Both the position numbers and the translations under genes were made by a program. Below, piece after piece: positions 53,700-63,640 of a stretch of 64,000 nt of DNA. Positions within the stretch are counted from its first letter, which is position 1. Every line of letters starts with the position of its first letter. The notes under the pieces were generated by a model that was not told where the DNA came from, did not search any database, and saw only the letters and a program-made list of their open reading frames with translations. The DNA lies in the NCBI GenBank assembly GCA_012934845.2, contig WNNJ02000369.1:1-64000 (forward strand), written 5' to 3'. Source of the DNA: Pomphorhynchus laevis (lineage: Eukaryota > Acanthocephala > Palaeacanthocephala > Echinorhynchida > Pomphorhynchidae).

Positions 53700-54180
53700 C
53701 ACTATTCTTTCAGCGTACTCTGAATATTTTCTTCTTTGGTGGTATTCATTATACTCCTTCGGACTTTTGGCAATATATGATGATAATAGATGATTATAAA
53801 TACATACGACCATATATGATTATACCATATACTCACAAAAGAGACCCCTACATGAAATATCAAGACGAGCGCGTGGGCCAGTGCATGTAACCAAGGAGTC
53901 CATGACCATTTTTGTAGAGAGTTCTTGTAATTCGGGTCCAATTCTGACTTCTTTGCAAATTTTATTAAGCTCTTTAGCAATCGAATTTCGCATAGTGTTA
54001 TGAGGAATGATTATCACATTACCTATTTTACAAGAGAGCATATGAGAAATTGAAGCAACCTCACCACAAGAGATTTTTTTGAAGAATCTTTTGTTGGTAA
54101 ATCATATCACTCGGCGATATCATCGTGAAATTCTCGTGATGATAATCTTGTTTGTCTCACAAATGTTGGTTTTGTATTGA
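53700..54180 (-). mobile_element. RLE-type LINE, C-terminal fragment, reverse strand
   Basis: The reverse-strand frame 54,041-53,820 reads MLSCKIGNVIIIPHNTMRN to GPRARLDISCRGLF, matching the knuckle-RH-D part of the family's C-terminal nuclease. Preceding codons (SISH) give the His of the knuckle. The copy lacks the RT and stops before the second Asp. A TAAT-rich tract at 54,182-54,285 separates it from the next, oppositely oriented copy. Confidence 0.75.
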
Positions 54181-54181
54181 G

Positions 54182-54285
54182 CCATTTAGATGATTAATAA
54201 TTAATATTATAATTAATTAATATAATATTATAATAATTAATTATTATTAATATTTAATAATTAATTATTATTAATTATTATAAAG
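54182..54285. repeat. TAAT-rich tract between two RLE LINE fragments
   Basis: Pure A/T sequence of AATTAATAT/TAATTATTAT-type units. Comparable tracts follow every member of this family in the window. Confidence 0.8.
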
Positions 54286-54289
54286 TAAT

Positions 54290-54945
54290 TTTTGTCCCTG
54301 TGGGGCAAAGCTGGATATGAGTCATGCACTAGCCTGTAGAAACGCGGCCTTCCTATTTATTATACACCACAATGCAATAAGGGATATTCTTGCCATAGAA
54401 CTTTCTCTAGTTTGTAACTCTGTGAACACGGAACCTTTGCTGAGCACATTACATGCAAATCTTGAATTTATGGATCGCACAACTACACGTGACGTTTGTG
54501 GCCGGCTCGACATTATTTGTTCTGGTCTCGGCAATTACTGGTTTGAGCGAACGTTCTTCGACGTTATAGTTTTTCGATATTTGCTCAAGACAGCAGCTCT
54601 ATATCTCTCAAAGCAAGTTTTCATTACAACGAACAACGAAAATTGTCAAAATACAACAAAATAATAGAGGTGGAACGAGGGCCATTCATTCAATTCGTTT
54701 TATCATCATCCGAAGGATTAGGGGATCAGACAATAAAATTACTCAACAACTTATATGGTATCATATCTCGCCGAACGAGATATGTGTGAGCCATAGACTG
54801 TACTGCATCGTTCCTGTGAGCCCCGCGCTCACACAGGAACGCTGCAGTACAGTCGGATAGAAATAACTGTCGGCTGCATTTGGAAGATGACTATGAAAAC
54901 GTTTTATAATTTAGACCCATTTGCGGAAACCTTGTATTGTAATAA
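54290..54945 (+). mobile_element. RLE-type LINE, 5'-truncated C-terminal copy with 3' UTR
   Basis: Begins in the CCHC knuckle (CPCGAKLDMSHALACR at about 54,297), continues through HHNAIRDILA, GRLDIICSG and FFDVIVF (54,550-54,580) and then breaks. The downstream 3' UTR (54,660-54,945) matches that of the copy ending near 60,400. It includes a strong hairpin (54,797-54,854) and the terminal GACCCATTTGCGG-AAACCTT motif. 5' truncation is what target-primed reverse transcription produces. Confidence 0.85.
54797..54854 (+). other. Stable hairpin in the RLE LINE 3' UTR
   Basis: The left arm GACTGTACTGCATCGTTCCT continues into GTGAG; the right arm CTCACACAGGAACG continues into CTGCAGTACAGTC; the loop is CCCCGCG. 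About 24 of 25 positions can pair. The related copy at about 60,290-60,325 keeps the right arm but a degraded left arm. In RLE LINEs the 3' UTR RNA is the site recognised by the reverse transcriptase, so this is a candidate recognition structure (inference). Confidence 0.65.
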
Positions 54946-55030
54946 AAAATTAATAATTAAAAAAGATAAAAAAATTAATTATTATTAATTAATAATTTAT
55001 TATTATTAATATTAAATAAATAATATTAAA
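54945..55030. repeat. TAAT-rich tract between RLE LINE copies
   Basis: AATTAATTATTATTAAT-type sequence after the 3' terminal motif of the truncated copy and before the 5' leader of the intact one. Confidence 0.75.
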
Positions 55031-55079
55031 AATATTATTTAAATATTCCTTAAAAATATTTGGTTTCTGATAAACATAC

Positions 55080-58000
55080 AATAAAATAACATACAAATTC
55101 AATATAACAAACTAAAACTCACGACAACCTCACAACAACCTCACGACAATCTCACGACAATAAAATAACATACAATAAATAACATACACAAATTACAATC
55201 GACTTTCCAGCAGTCATCCCGAGATACAAGGGCTCTGACTAGTGTGCATATTGAGTTTAAACTATCTTGATACCCATTAACTACTTACAATCATATTACA
55301 CAAATTACAATTGAAATTCTTAGCTGCTAACTAACAAATACTTACATTACTTACACTGAGGGAGTGGCAATGCCTCGTGGCAAACCGTCTACAAGTAGAC
55401 CATGCTGCTCATGTAACACTGATGCAGCAAGATGCAAAGGTTGCCGGTGCGCAAAAGCAGGCTCGAACTGCATAAACTGCAGAGCTCCGAACTGTACTAG
55501 AAAGACGAAAACTGTATACAATGACCCTGTTCATCAACCTAGAGCAAATACTACCGATAAAGTGCTAGAAATGCATAATGCAACAAACGTCGATTCTATC
55601 GCCGAAGTCTCGAGCGCGTGTGCCTTGTCACCAATCAATTATGCTACCAATCAGAATCTATTTTGGAGCACTGGTTTTACGGAGGTAATAAAATGGATCC
55701 CAAATCATTTTGCGCTTCCCAAATGTGGCGCCAGTCAGAAATTTATTGATCTTTTGAGTGAATGTTTCGAGTATTTCAATCAGTCAAATGTATGCGCATA
55801 CGATCCTCTAGTTCGATCTACTATGCTATGTCAACTGCTATTGCAGAGGCCGCCAACGCGGAAGGTTAACTTACTACGAAAAACCCTAGAAAGAAGATTA
55901 ACATTACTCAAAGATTTGAAACTTAACGAACTTATGTCCGAAGCATCCTACCTACAGAAAATGAGAAAGGATAACATTGAAAATAAAAAGCTACCAGAAT
56001 CTTTCGTGATCGAGAAAACAGTTAAATTGATTAAATCTGGAAAATACGGAAAGGCATCAAGGTTGCTAGACAAAGGACAACACTCAGGAGTTTTGGCTGC
56101 TGGAACAATAATTCAAGGCAAAACGGTACTCGAAAAATTAGAAGAACTCCACCCAAGAGCCTCTACGGTGAACGAAGAATACCTTCTGAAAGAAAAAATG
56201 GCTGGTTGTGTGGATCATCACGACACAAGGTTTTTCGATATCACACCTGATGATATAATTAAAGCGTCCAAAAGTACCAAGGGATCTGCCGGGCCTTCGG
56301 GAGTATGTGCAGATGAGTGGCGTAAATTTCTAACAATACATGGATTAGCCTCAAAACGTCTTGCCGCAGCGATATGCGGATTTGTAATAAAGATTTCAAG
56401 CGAAAAGTTAAATCCAGTAGCGTTACAAGCGTTCACAGTCAGTCGCCTTATACCGCTGGAAAAGCATAATGGGATTAGACCCATTGGAGTAGGAGAAGTA
56501 TTGAGACGGATTGCGGGACGTACCGTGTTGTCATTTATTGGAAAAGATGTTAGGAGTGTATGTGGTTTTACGCAACTTTGTGCAGGCCAAAGATGTGGAA
56601 CAGAGATTGCTATTCACACGATTCGAGATGCGTTTAGTCAATCTTCTGATGAATGCATCTTACTAATAGATGCAACCAATGCCTTTAATAACTGCAACCG
56701 AAAAATGGCACTGGAAAATATGAAATTCATCTGTCCCGCAATGTCGACGATATTGCACAATACCTACATTCAACCTTCGATGCTGGTGGTGGATAACTCA
56801 ATATTAAAATCAACAGAAGGTTTCATACAAGGAGACCCTCTCGCCATGGCAGCATTCGCTGCAGCCTCGATGCCACTAATTGGAAAACTAAAACAAGTAG
56901 CTCCAAACGCTAAACACTGTTGGTACGCCGATGATGGAGCGTGCGTGGGCAAACCAAGCGATATAAATAAGGTATGGAAAGAGCTTAACCGAATAGGACC
57001 CGCGTTTGGATTCATAACAAATTCATCAAAATGTACTGTATTGACAGGCAAAACCTGTAATATTGATTGTCTGGATGAACTCGCGGATGATGGTGTAGAT
57101 ATTCGATGCGATGGAATCAAATACCTTGGGAGCATGATTGGGCTCGAACAATATGTTGAAACCGAGATAATCAACAAAGTAACGAATTGGTCAGGTCAAA
57201 TAGAAAAGCTAAAACAGATTGCCGATAGAGACGCCTTCGCCGGATACACTTTGCTAATCAAAGCTTTGCTACACAAATTTTCATACATTCTTAGAACATG
57301 TGAAGTAGCAGATTGTCTTCTAATACCTTTAAAGAATGCGATACTTCATAATCTTTTGCCGGGAATGCTGGGAATCAACAGCCTCGACGATGAGTCAAGT
57401 AGAATAGTAGCTTTACCATGCAGATATGGAGGACTTGGTATAGTCGACTATACTCAAGAATGCTATAATGAATACGAGAAATCACGCATGATGTATAGGG
57501 CTAGTGTAGATAGAGACCACTCAGAAGTTCCCCTAGAAACGTCTCAGCATAATGTAGTCAAGCAGATAAGAGAAATGAACATAATAAAGTTTAACAGAAT
57601 AGTGACGGAGATTACTAGTAACTCTAAAAATGATTTAAAGACAATTTTATGGAATGCCAGCATGAAAGGTGCCTACTCGTGGTTAACAGCAGGGTTTGTT
57701 GAGGGTTTGTTCATATCCTCCTCAGAATTCCACGACGCGATTTCAATAAGATACGAGTGGAAACCGAATCGCTATTTGGGTGAGTGTGCGTGTGGAGTGT
57801 CTCTAACAACAATACACGCACTTTCATGCAAGACAGGCTGTTTCAACTTCATTCGTCACAACAGTGTCGCTAACGAGATTGCTAGATCACTCAAGGAAAC
57901 CTGTCGACTCGTATGTACAGAACCAGTATTGCTCCCGGTTTCAGACACAGTCATTTTTGAATCTCAAGCCACATCACGGGACAGAGAGGCAAGATCAGAC

Positions 58001-58500
58001 ATAAGATGTACTGGCCTCTTCGGGAATCTGACGGAGCGGTCCTTTATGGACGTATGCGTTTTCAACAACCTAGCGCCGTCTTATTCCTTGGATACAATGA
58101 AGGATCCCTTCAAGTACCATGAAAATCGGAAGCAGGCAAAATATACAGAGCGGATTGCGAAAATAGAAAATGCTTCGTTTCACCCGTTGATTTTCTCAAC
58201 TGTTGGTGGTATTGGAAAGATAGCGGACTCGATACTTAAGCGCATATCTTCACTTAAAGCGAGCAACAACAACCTTTCATATCCCGATTTGATCCGTCAA
58301 GAAAGAGCCAGGATTTCACTCCTTATTATAAAATCCACATCGATGGCTATGCGAAACAGGTATCAAGAACCAGGAACTCTAATTCACGATAAGGACGCAC
58401 CACTCTAAGTCGATTTGTACGATCAACTCCCTTTGAACTAAAAATTCAGTTTTTGAATTGCCACTTTGGACCCATTAGAGGGTAACCTTTAAGCTGTCTT
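55080..58500 (+). mobile_element. RLE-type LINE, apparently intact copy
   Basis: The leader (about 55,080-55,369) contains CTCACGACAA direct repeats. One long ORF follows, then a short 3' UTR (58,409-58,500) ending GACCCATTAGAGGGTAACCTT and a TAAT-rich tract. This is the only copy in the window whose coding region is uninterrupted. The exact 5' end and any target-site duplication could not be fixed because the flanks are low-complexity. Confidence 0.85.
55370..58408 (+). CDS. Single-ORF RT with cysteine-rich N terminus and RLE-like C terminus (1,012 aa)
   Basis: Start: ATG 55,370 (MPRGKPS), the start seen in two other copies; an in-frame GTG lies two codons earlier. Residues 12-42: nine cysteines (CCSCN, CKGCRCAKAG, CINC, NC), probably a zinc-binding nucleic-acid module. 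RT: GPSG 308-311, IRPIGVGEVLRR about 368-379, motif A with D434 (LLIDATNAF), motif B QGDP 487-490, YADD 519-522, then thumb. C terminus: knuckle C806-x-C808-x7-H816-x3-C820, R829-H830, D877 (ARSDI), D894 (FMDVCV), and K921/K924-Y925. This is the order of the CCHC plus PD-(D/E)XK nuclease of R2/R4-type LINEs. No AP endonuclease precedes the RT. The length is in the R2-type range. The protein would nick DNA and prime reverse transcription. I recall related RTs in many aquatic invertebrates but cannot assign a clade. Confidence 0.9.
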   Translation: MPRGKPSTSRPCCSCNTDAARCKGCRCAKAGSNCINCRAPNCTRKTKTVYNDPVHQPRANTTDKVLEMHNATNVDSIAEVSSACALSPINYATNQNLFWSTGFTEVIKWIPNHFALPKCGASQKFIDLLSECFEYFNQSNVCAYDPLVRSTMLCQLLLQRPPTRKVNLLRKTLERRLTLLKDLKLNELMSEASYLQKMRKDNIENKKLPESFVIEKTVKLIKSGKYGKASRLLDKGQHSGVLAAGTIIQGKTVLEKLEELHPRASTVNEEYLLKEKMAGCVDHHDTRFFDITPDDIIKASKSTKGSAGPSGVCADEWRKFLTIHGLASKRLAAAICGFVIKISSEKLNPVALQAFTVSRLIPLEKHNGIRPIGVGEVLRRIAGRTVLSFIGKDVRSVCGFTQLCAGQRCGTEIAIHTIRDAFSQSSDECILLIDATNAFNNCNRKMALENMKFICPAMSTILHNTYIQPSMLVVDNSILKSTEGFIQGDPLAMAAFAAASMPLIGKLKQVAPNAKHCWYADDGACVGKPSDINKVWKELNRIGPAFGFITNSSKCTVLTGKTCNIDCLDELADDGVDIRCDGIKYLGSMIGLEQYVETEIINKVTNWSGQIEKLKQIADRDAFAGYTLLIKALLHKFSYILRTCEVADCLLIPLKNAILHNLLPGMLGINSLDDESSRIVALPCRYGGLGIVDYTQECYNEYEKSRMMYRASVDRDHSEVPLETSQHNVVKQIREMNIIKFNRIVTEITSNSKNDLKTILWNASMKGAYSWLTAGFVEGLFISSSEFHDAISIRYEWKPNRYLGECACGVSLTTIHALSCKTGCFNFIRHNSVANEIARSLKETCRLVCTEPVLLPVSDTVIFESQATSRDREARSDIRCTGLFGNLTERSFMDVCVFNNLAPSYSLDTMKDPFKYHENRKQAKYTERIAKIENASFHPLIFSTVGGIGKIADSILKRISSLKASNNNLSYPDLIRQERARISLLIIKSTSMAMRNRYQEPGTLIHDKDAPL

Positions 58501-58502
58501 AT

Positions 58503-58615
58503 TTTTGAATAATTTATATTATAAAAAAAATAAAAAATAAATAATATTAATTATAATATTAATTATAATAATATAATTATAAAATTATAATATTAATTAT
58601 ATAATAATTAAACAC
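58503..58615. repeat. TAAT-rich tract after the intact RLE LINE
   Basis: A/T-only sequence with repeated AATATTAATTATAAT units directly 3' of the element's terminal AACCTT motif. Confidence 0.75.
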
Positions 58616-58799
58616 CAAGAGTGTTTTGTCGGAAAAATTTCAGATTTAAAAATCGTCTGGGATATATTAACCTTGTCTGGCCCTAATTTTGGTTTTCATT
58701 GAAATCCAAAAAAATTTTAGTTGCTTGTTCATTCCGAAACCAAGTTGAATAATACTGATTTTTTGAGGGGAATAACATCAACATAGAGAGAGGGAATTT

Positions 58800-60410
58800 A
58801 ATTATTAGGAAGTTACAAAGGTTCTGGAGAGTTTGTTGATGAACATACGAACAGTGCTGTTAAAAAATGGTACTTGTTGCTCGAGAAATTGTACAGTCTT
58901 GCTGAACAAAATTAATGTCGCTTTTTCCCTACTAACAAAATCGATACAGCAGAAGTGGCAATTCATCCAAAGAACGTCCCGTGAAGTCAAGCATTTTTGA
59001 TCCAATAACAATTTTTAAAGTCGAAATTATTACCAAAATACTTGGAATAAATGCTCTTAGTAGTTTCGTAGCTAAAGCTTATGTTACTGTCAAATTAGGT
59101 GGTTTGGGTATTGACGATCCCTTAGACGAAACTACTAAGCGTTACGACAATTCTGTCAAATTATGTGAATCCTTCTATAAAAGCCTGGGCCCAGAGAAAA
59201 TAAGAATTAAGAAGGAAGAGATTGCTTGAGCTATTAAGAAACATAATCAGTTGAAATTAGTATAAACAAAAACACAAATACCTTAATCTTCTGATGAGAC
59301 AATACGCCGTGTGTTCGATAGCGCATGTACCACTGGTACATCATCATGGATCACAGTTAAACCGAATGTTCATAAAGGATTTTTCCTTAGCCATAAACAG
59401 TTTCAGGATGCAATGGCGGTTAGATACAACAGCTATCCTGGAGATGCGCCATCTTATTGTAGGTGTGGCGAAAAAGCTAGTATACCTCATATTTTGTCTC
59501 GTAAGAATGGAAGGATGCCGATAATACGTCACAAAGCAACCCGGGATTTGATGGTGAAATTTGCTGAGGTAGCAATAGAACCAATGTTACTACCTGTTGC
59601 TGATTCACAAGTTTTTGAAAACATAAATACAACCAGAGATCGTTCAGAACGAGTAGACTTCTCATGCACTGGTGTAGGGGAATTGTTGGAGCGGTCGTAT
59701 TTCGACATGTGTGTTTTTAATAACTTTGCTCCTTCATATCCAAATGCATCGTCTAGTTTCGTATATCATGAACAAAGGAAAAATAATAAATATCTTGAAC
59801 GCATCCAAACAATCGAGAACGATTCTGTTGTACCTCGTGTCTTCTCAGTTTGTGGAGGAATTAGACCGGCAGCAAACATCCTGCTAAAATATTTTGCCAG
59901 AAAATCGAAGACATATCAAAATGGTTACACCGATATAATTGCAAATTTGCGTTGCCATGTATCGTTTATAATGGCTAAGATGGGCCACTTTACTATATGC
60001 GCTAGTCGATTACCTTCAATTTATAATTATTTGTGCATTGACTCAACTTATGTTTCTTTATCAAAAAGATATTATTAAAAAATATATATTAAATATTAAT
60101 AAAATAGGTGGAACGATGATAATTCATTCCGTTTGTTTTATCATCATCCGAAGGATTAGACAATAAAATTAATTAAAAACTTGTATGGTATAATATCTAG
60201 CCGAACGAACGCAGAATATAAAAAAAACTAATTCGGATCAAGAAAAAAATAATTGAAATCGTTCGCTCCGCCTCAGCATGTTTGAGAGCCCCGCGCTCAC
60301 GCAGGAATGGTGCAGTACAGTCGGATAGAAATAAATGTCGGCTGCATTTGGAAGATGACTATGAAAACGTTTTATAATTTATAGACTCATTTGCGGGAAA
60401 CTGGTATTGT
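58800..60410 (+). mobile_element. RLE-type LINE copy, 5'-truncated or degraded
   Basis: Starts with decayed thumb sequence (about 58,810-58,980), then KLGGLGIDDPLDETTKRYDN (59,090-59,150), a short damaged stretch, and an open C-terminal half (59,311-60,078). The 3' UTR to about 60,410 matches that of the 54.3-kb copy, including GTGGAACGA, ATCATCATCCGAAGGATTAG and GCGGGAAACT motifs. It is followed by another TAAT-rich tract. Confidence 0.85.
59311..60078 (+). pseudogene. C-terminal RLE half of a truncated LINE ORF
   Basis: The first codons (MFDSACTTGTSSWITVKPNV) equal the ASMKGAYSWLTAGF region of the intact protein. Then knuckle CRCGEKASIPHILSRKN (the last Cys of CCHC is replaced by Arg or displaced), RHKATRD, ERVDFSCTG (D), YFDMCVFNN (second D) and YHEQRKNNKYLERI (K...KY), all family positions. 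It continues to the ISFIMAKMGH-like end and reads through to 60,078. With no RT in frame it cannot encode an active element. Confidence 0.8.
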
Positions 60411-60414
60411 AATA

Positions 60415-60545
60415 AAAAATTAATAATTAGAAAAATTTAAAAAAATTAATTATTAATAATTAATTATTAATAATTAATTATTACCCTTATTATTAATTAA
60501 TTATTATTTGAGTTTAAACAATTATTAAATAATTAATATTATTAT
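60415..60545. repeat. TAAT-rich tract between RLE LINE copies
   Basis: AATTAATTATTAATAATTAAT-type repeats with a tandem ATTAATAATTA period, between the 3' end of one copy and the leader of the next. Confidence 0.8.
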
Positions 60546-60605
60546 TTAAATAATTATTAAATGAGTTTAAACATTCTTGAAGAAAAGAACAAAGTAGTAT
60601 TAACA

Positions 60606-63600
60606 ATGCCCCGTAGAAAGGCATCGACGCACGCCCCTTGCTGTATGCGCAATGGACCGGCAGCGAAATTCAAATCTTGCATATGTGCCAAGGCGGACAC
60701 TCCTTGCCCCAACTGTAGAGCAGTCAATTGCTGCGACCGCTCGATGACAATGAAAGACGTTCAATTCCAAATTTACACGCGCGCAGTTCCTGAAGGGGAT
60801 GATACCGGAGCACACTGTAAAAATCACGTTGATTTTTCAATCATCGAATCTTTTTCGAATGCGTCAGAGATATTCCTTGGTGATGGACCCAGAAGTAACG
60901 TTGCACGCGCGAGCTCAATCAATGACATCTGCGATCGTGTGATACACTGGAAGCGTAATCTAATGCGATTGCCGCGCTGTGCCGAATCCACGCGTTTCAT
61001 AACCGTGCTCGCTAAAATTTACAAATATTCAGTGTCTGTACAGGAGTCATTAAGTAAGGCCATGGTAATAGGCCATCTCATTCTACAACGCGATATACGC
61101 ACCTCTAACAAATCGCTCAAAGAAAAGCTGGTACGGAGGATGAACGCATGGTGCAATCAAGATTACGACACCCTATTCACAGAAGTGCATGCATTAAAAC
61201 AATTATGCTGATATAGAAAAACGCTCAAAGTTCAGCGATACTGGCGCAAGACCTTTATCAACCTCGTCACCAGTAAGAGATTAGGTACGGCGATGCACCA
61301 TTTAGAAAGCGAAGTTGCAGCGGGCAAACCGTTGGACTTCTGTGATATGATAGGTGCAAAGTCTGTGCGCGAATTACTGTCCGACAAAAATCCCATGCCG
61401 GCAGCACTCGATAGTTCAGCCACTAATTTGTCATGTGACGTTCCAAACTCTAGCTATCATCCAGTAATCTTTGACACGATCAATAGCGAGCTGATCGTTC
61501 AAATAGCAAAACGTGTAACATATGGTGCCGGTTTTCGGGATTCGATGGGCAATCCTGGACGCACATGCTCACAAAGTTCGGGAGGGAGTCTGCAGAACTA
61601 GCTGAATTACTCGCCATATTTACTAGAGCACCGGCCACTGAACACATCCCTGACAACTTTACCACTGCTCTACCTACATGCAGGCTCATAGCACTGACGA
61701 AAAATCTGGCATCAGACCAATCGGCATCTGCGATGTCAGCAGGAGGATAATGACAAAAGTCATTTTGTCGATAGTGTCTAATGATATCCAGCAGGTGTGC
61801 GGACTATTCAAATGTGTGCAGGTCAACGAGCAGGAGTGGAATGCGTGACACGGGCAGTATGCAAACAACTCTCAAATAACCCCAACACAGTCTTTCTCTC
61901 GATTGATGCTGACAACGCGTTCAACAGAATCAACAGAAGAGTTGCCGCCACAATATAGATCGCATTTGCCCTGCTTTATCAAAAGTCATGCACAACTTTT
62001 ACGACAATCCATCTAACCTGACAATCGGTGACGAGATTATTCAATCTCAGTAGGGTTTTACACAAGGGGATGTCTTGTCTATGCCGGCTTTCGCGATTGC
62101 GATACTACCGCTCATACATCAAGTGATAACAAGGTTTCCTGACGTCTAACAGTTCTGGTATGCTGATGATGGCAATATGATAGGCAAACCAAGTGACATC
62201 TAGGATGCCTTCGATTTTTTGTGTAATGTAGGGCCAGTTTTCGGATTCCATGTGAATCCCAAGAAATGTACGTTATACAATCCGACAGCCAATACGGCAC
62301 ACATCCGTCAACTTTTTTGTGAAACTGAGGTAGAAATCAGAGACGAGGAAATGATCATCCTGGGCGATCCTGTTAAAGATCGTCCTTACTTTTTAAAATC
62401 AATCGAGAAGGTGTCGAAATTCTGCGCCCTCGTCGAGCAACTAGCTGAGGTTGGAGTGTTGGACACACAGATTGCATGTTTGTTTTACAAAATTACTGCA
62501 ACACAAGTGGACTCGCACGCAACGGACCACTCAGTGCTCGCCAAATTGGTTCAGCCCTCTTCAGAATACAATACGCAAAGCGTTCGATGATCTTCTTAGA
62601 CTAGACGACTCTCGCGGATCGTTGTGGCCCATCCTCTCATTACCTCTGTATTGCGGCGGTCTCGGAATAGTGGATCCATGTCGAGTCGCTGATGAAGAAT
62701 ACAATAACTCACTAATGTTGTGCGAGCCATATTTACAAGGGCTGCAAGGGGCCGAATTGAGAGCCGAATAATAATTACGCTCTACCGCACAGCGCAAACA
62801 AAAACATGCTAGCAACGAGGCAATCATGGTTTCACGTCTCAGCATACGACGAAAATATGCGTAAAACAATCGAACATTCGACGGTGAAGGGAGGATCCTC
62901 GTGGCTATCTGCGTTCCACACTAGAAATAAGCAGGTTCGTACCAACAACGCAACGTTTCGCGATGCCATCGCCGCGCGCTACAACACGCTATGCAAAGAC
63001 GCACCTCCTCACTGCCTTTGCGGCTCAACGACTTCACTAGCACATTGCCTATCATGCCCCAACGGTGGTCACCCCTCGATCAGGCACGACTCAATACGAG
63101 ACATAATCGCAAAGACACTTACCGTAATCTGCAATAGTGTATCGATCGAACCAACGTTGAATTCAGTCGATGCCAGAATTCGTTTTGAGCATGCAGCCAC
63201 ATCAACTGGCCCAGACGCACGGCTGGACATATCATGCTGTGGATTCTACGGTGGCCGTTCGGAGCGAACTCTATTCGACAACTGCGTTTTTAAGGCATTC
63301 ACTCCGTCGAACCTCAGCAGATCTATAAGTTCATGCTTCGAGTACCACGAGCAGCGGAAATGCTCAAAATACCAAGAGCGTGTATCATGGATAGAGAGAG
63401 CAAATATCTCCTCGATATATATTACTTGTTTAATATACCGTCATTTGATACTATCTAGTTTGTTCATGTTTTAGCAGTTAGGTCAATCCATATATGATGA
63501 CTTAGTGAATGAGAATATACTAACATGCGTTGATAGTAATAACGACAGCAATCGTGTGAGTCAATGACATTGACTACGCAGTGGTTTGCATTTCGTAGTA

Positions 63601-63640
63601 ACTAAATTTACGGGCCATTCATGCAATGACTGTTTAAGAG
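60606..63640 (+). mobile_element. RLE-type LINE, near full length, broken
   Basis: The ATG at 60,606 opens MPRRKASTHAPCCMRNG with the N-terminal cysteine cluster (CICAKADTPCPNC, NCC), open to 61,211. Further blocks in scattered frames: a PVIFDTINSELI-like linker (61,450), SIDADNAFNR-like motif A (61,900), FTQGDVLSM-like motif B (62,055), YADDGN-like motif C (62,160), LPLYCGGLGIVDP (62,640-62,680). An open C-terminal half follows (62,806-63,474) with knuckle CLCGSTTSLAHCLSC, RHDSIRD, ARLDISCCG, LFDNCVF and YHEQRKCSKYQER. Numerous stops lie in the RT. GC content is higher than in the other copies. The 3' UTR seems to end near GGGCCATTCATGCAATGAC at about 63,612-63,630. Confidence 0.85.

Noticed and set aside
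60600-60827. Short reverse-strand frames over the RLE LINE copies.
   Set aside because: They are antisense shadows of the conserved forward frames.
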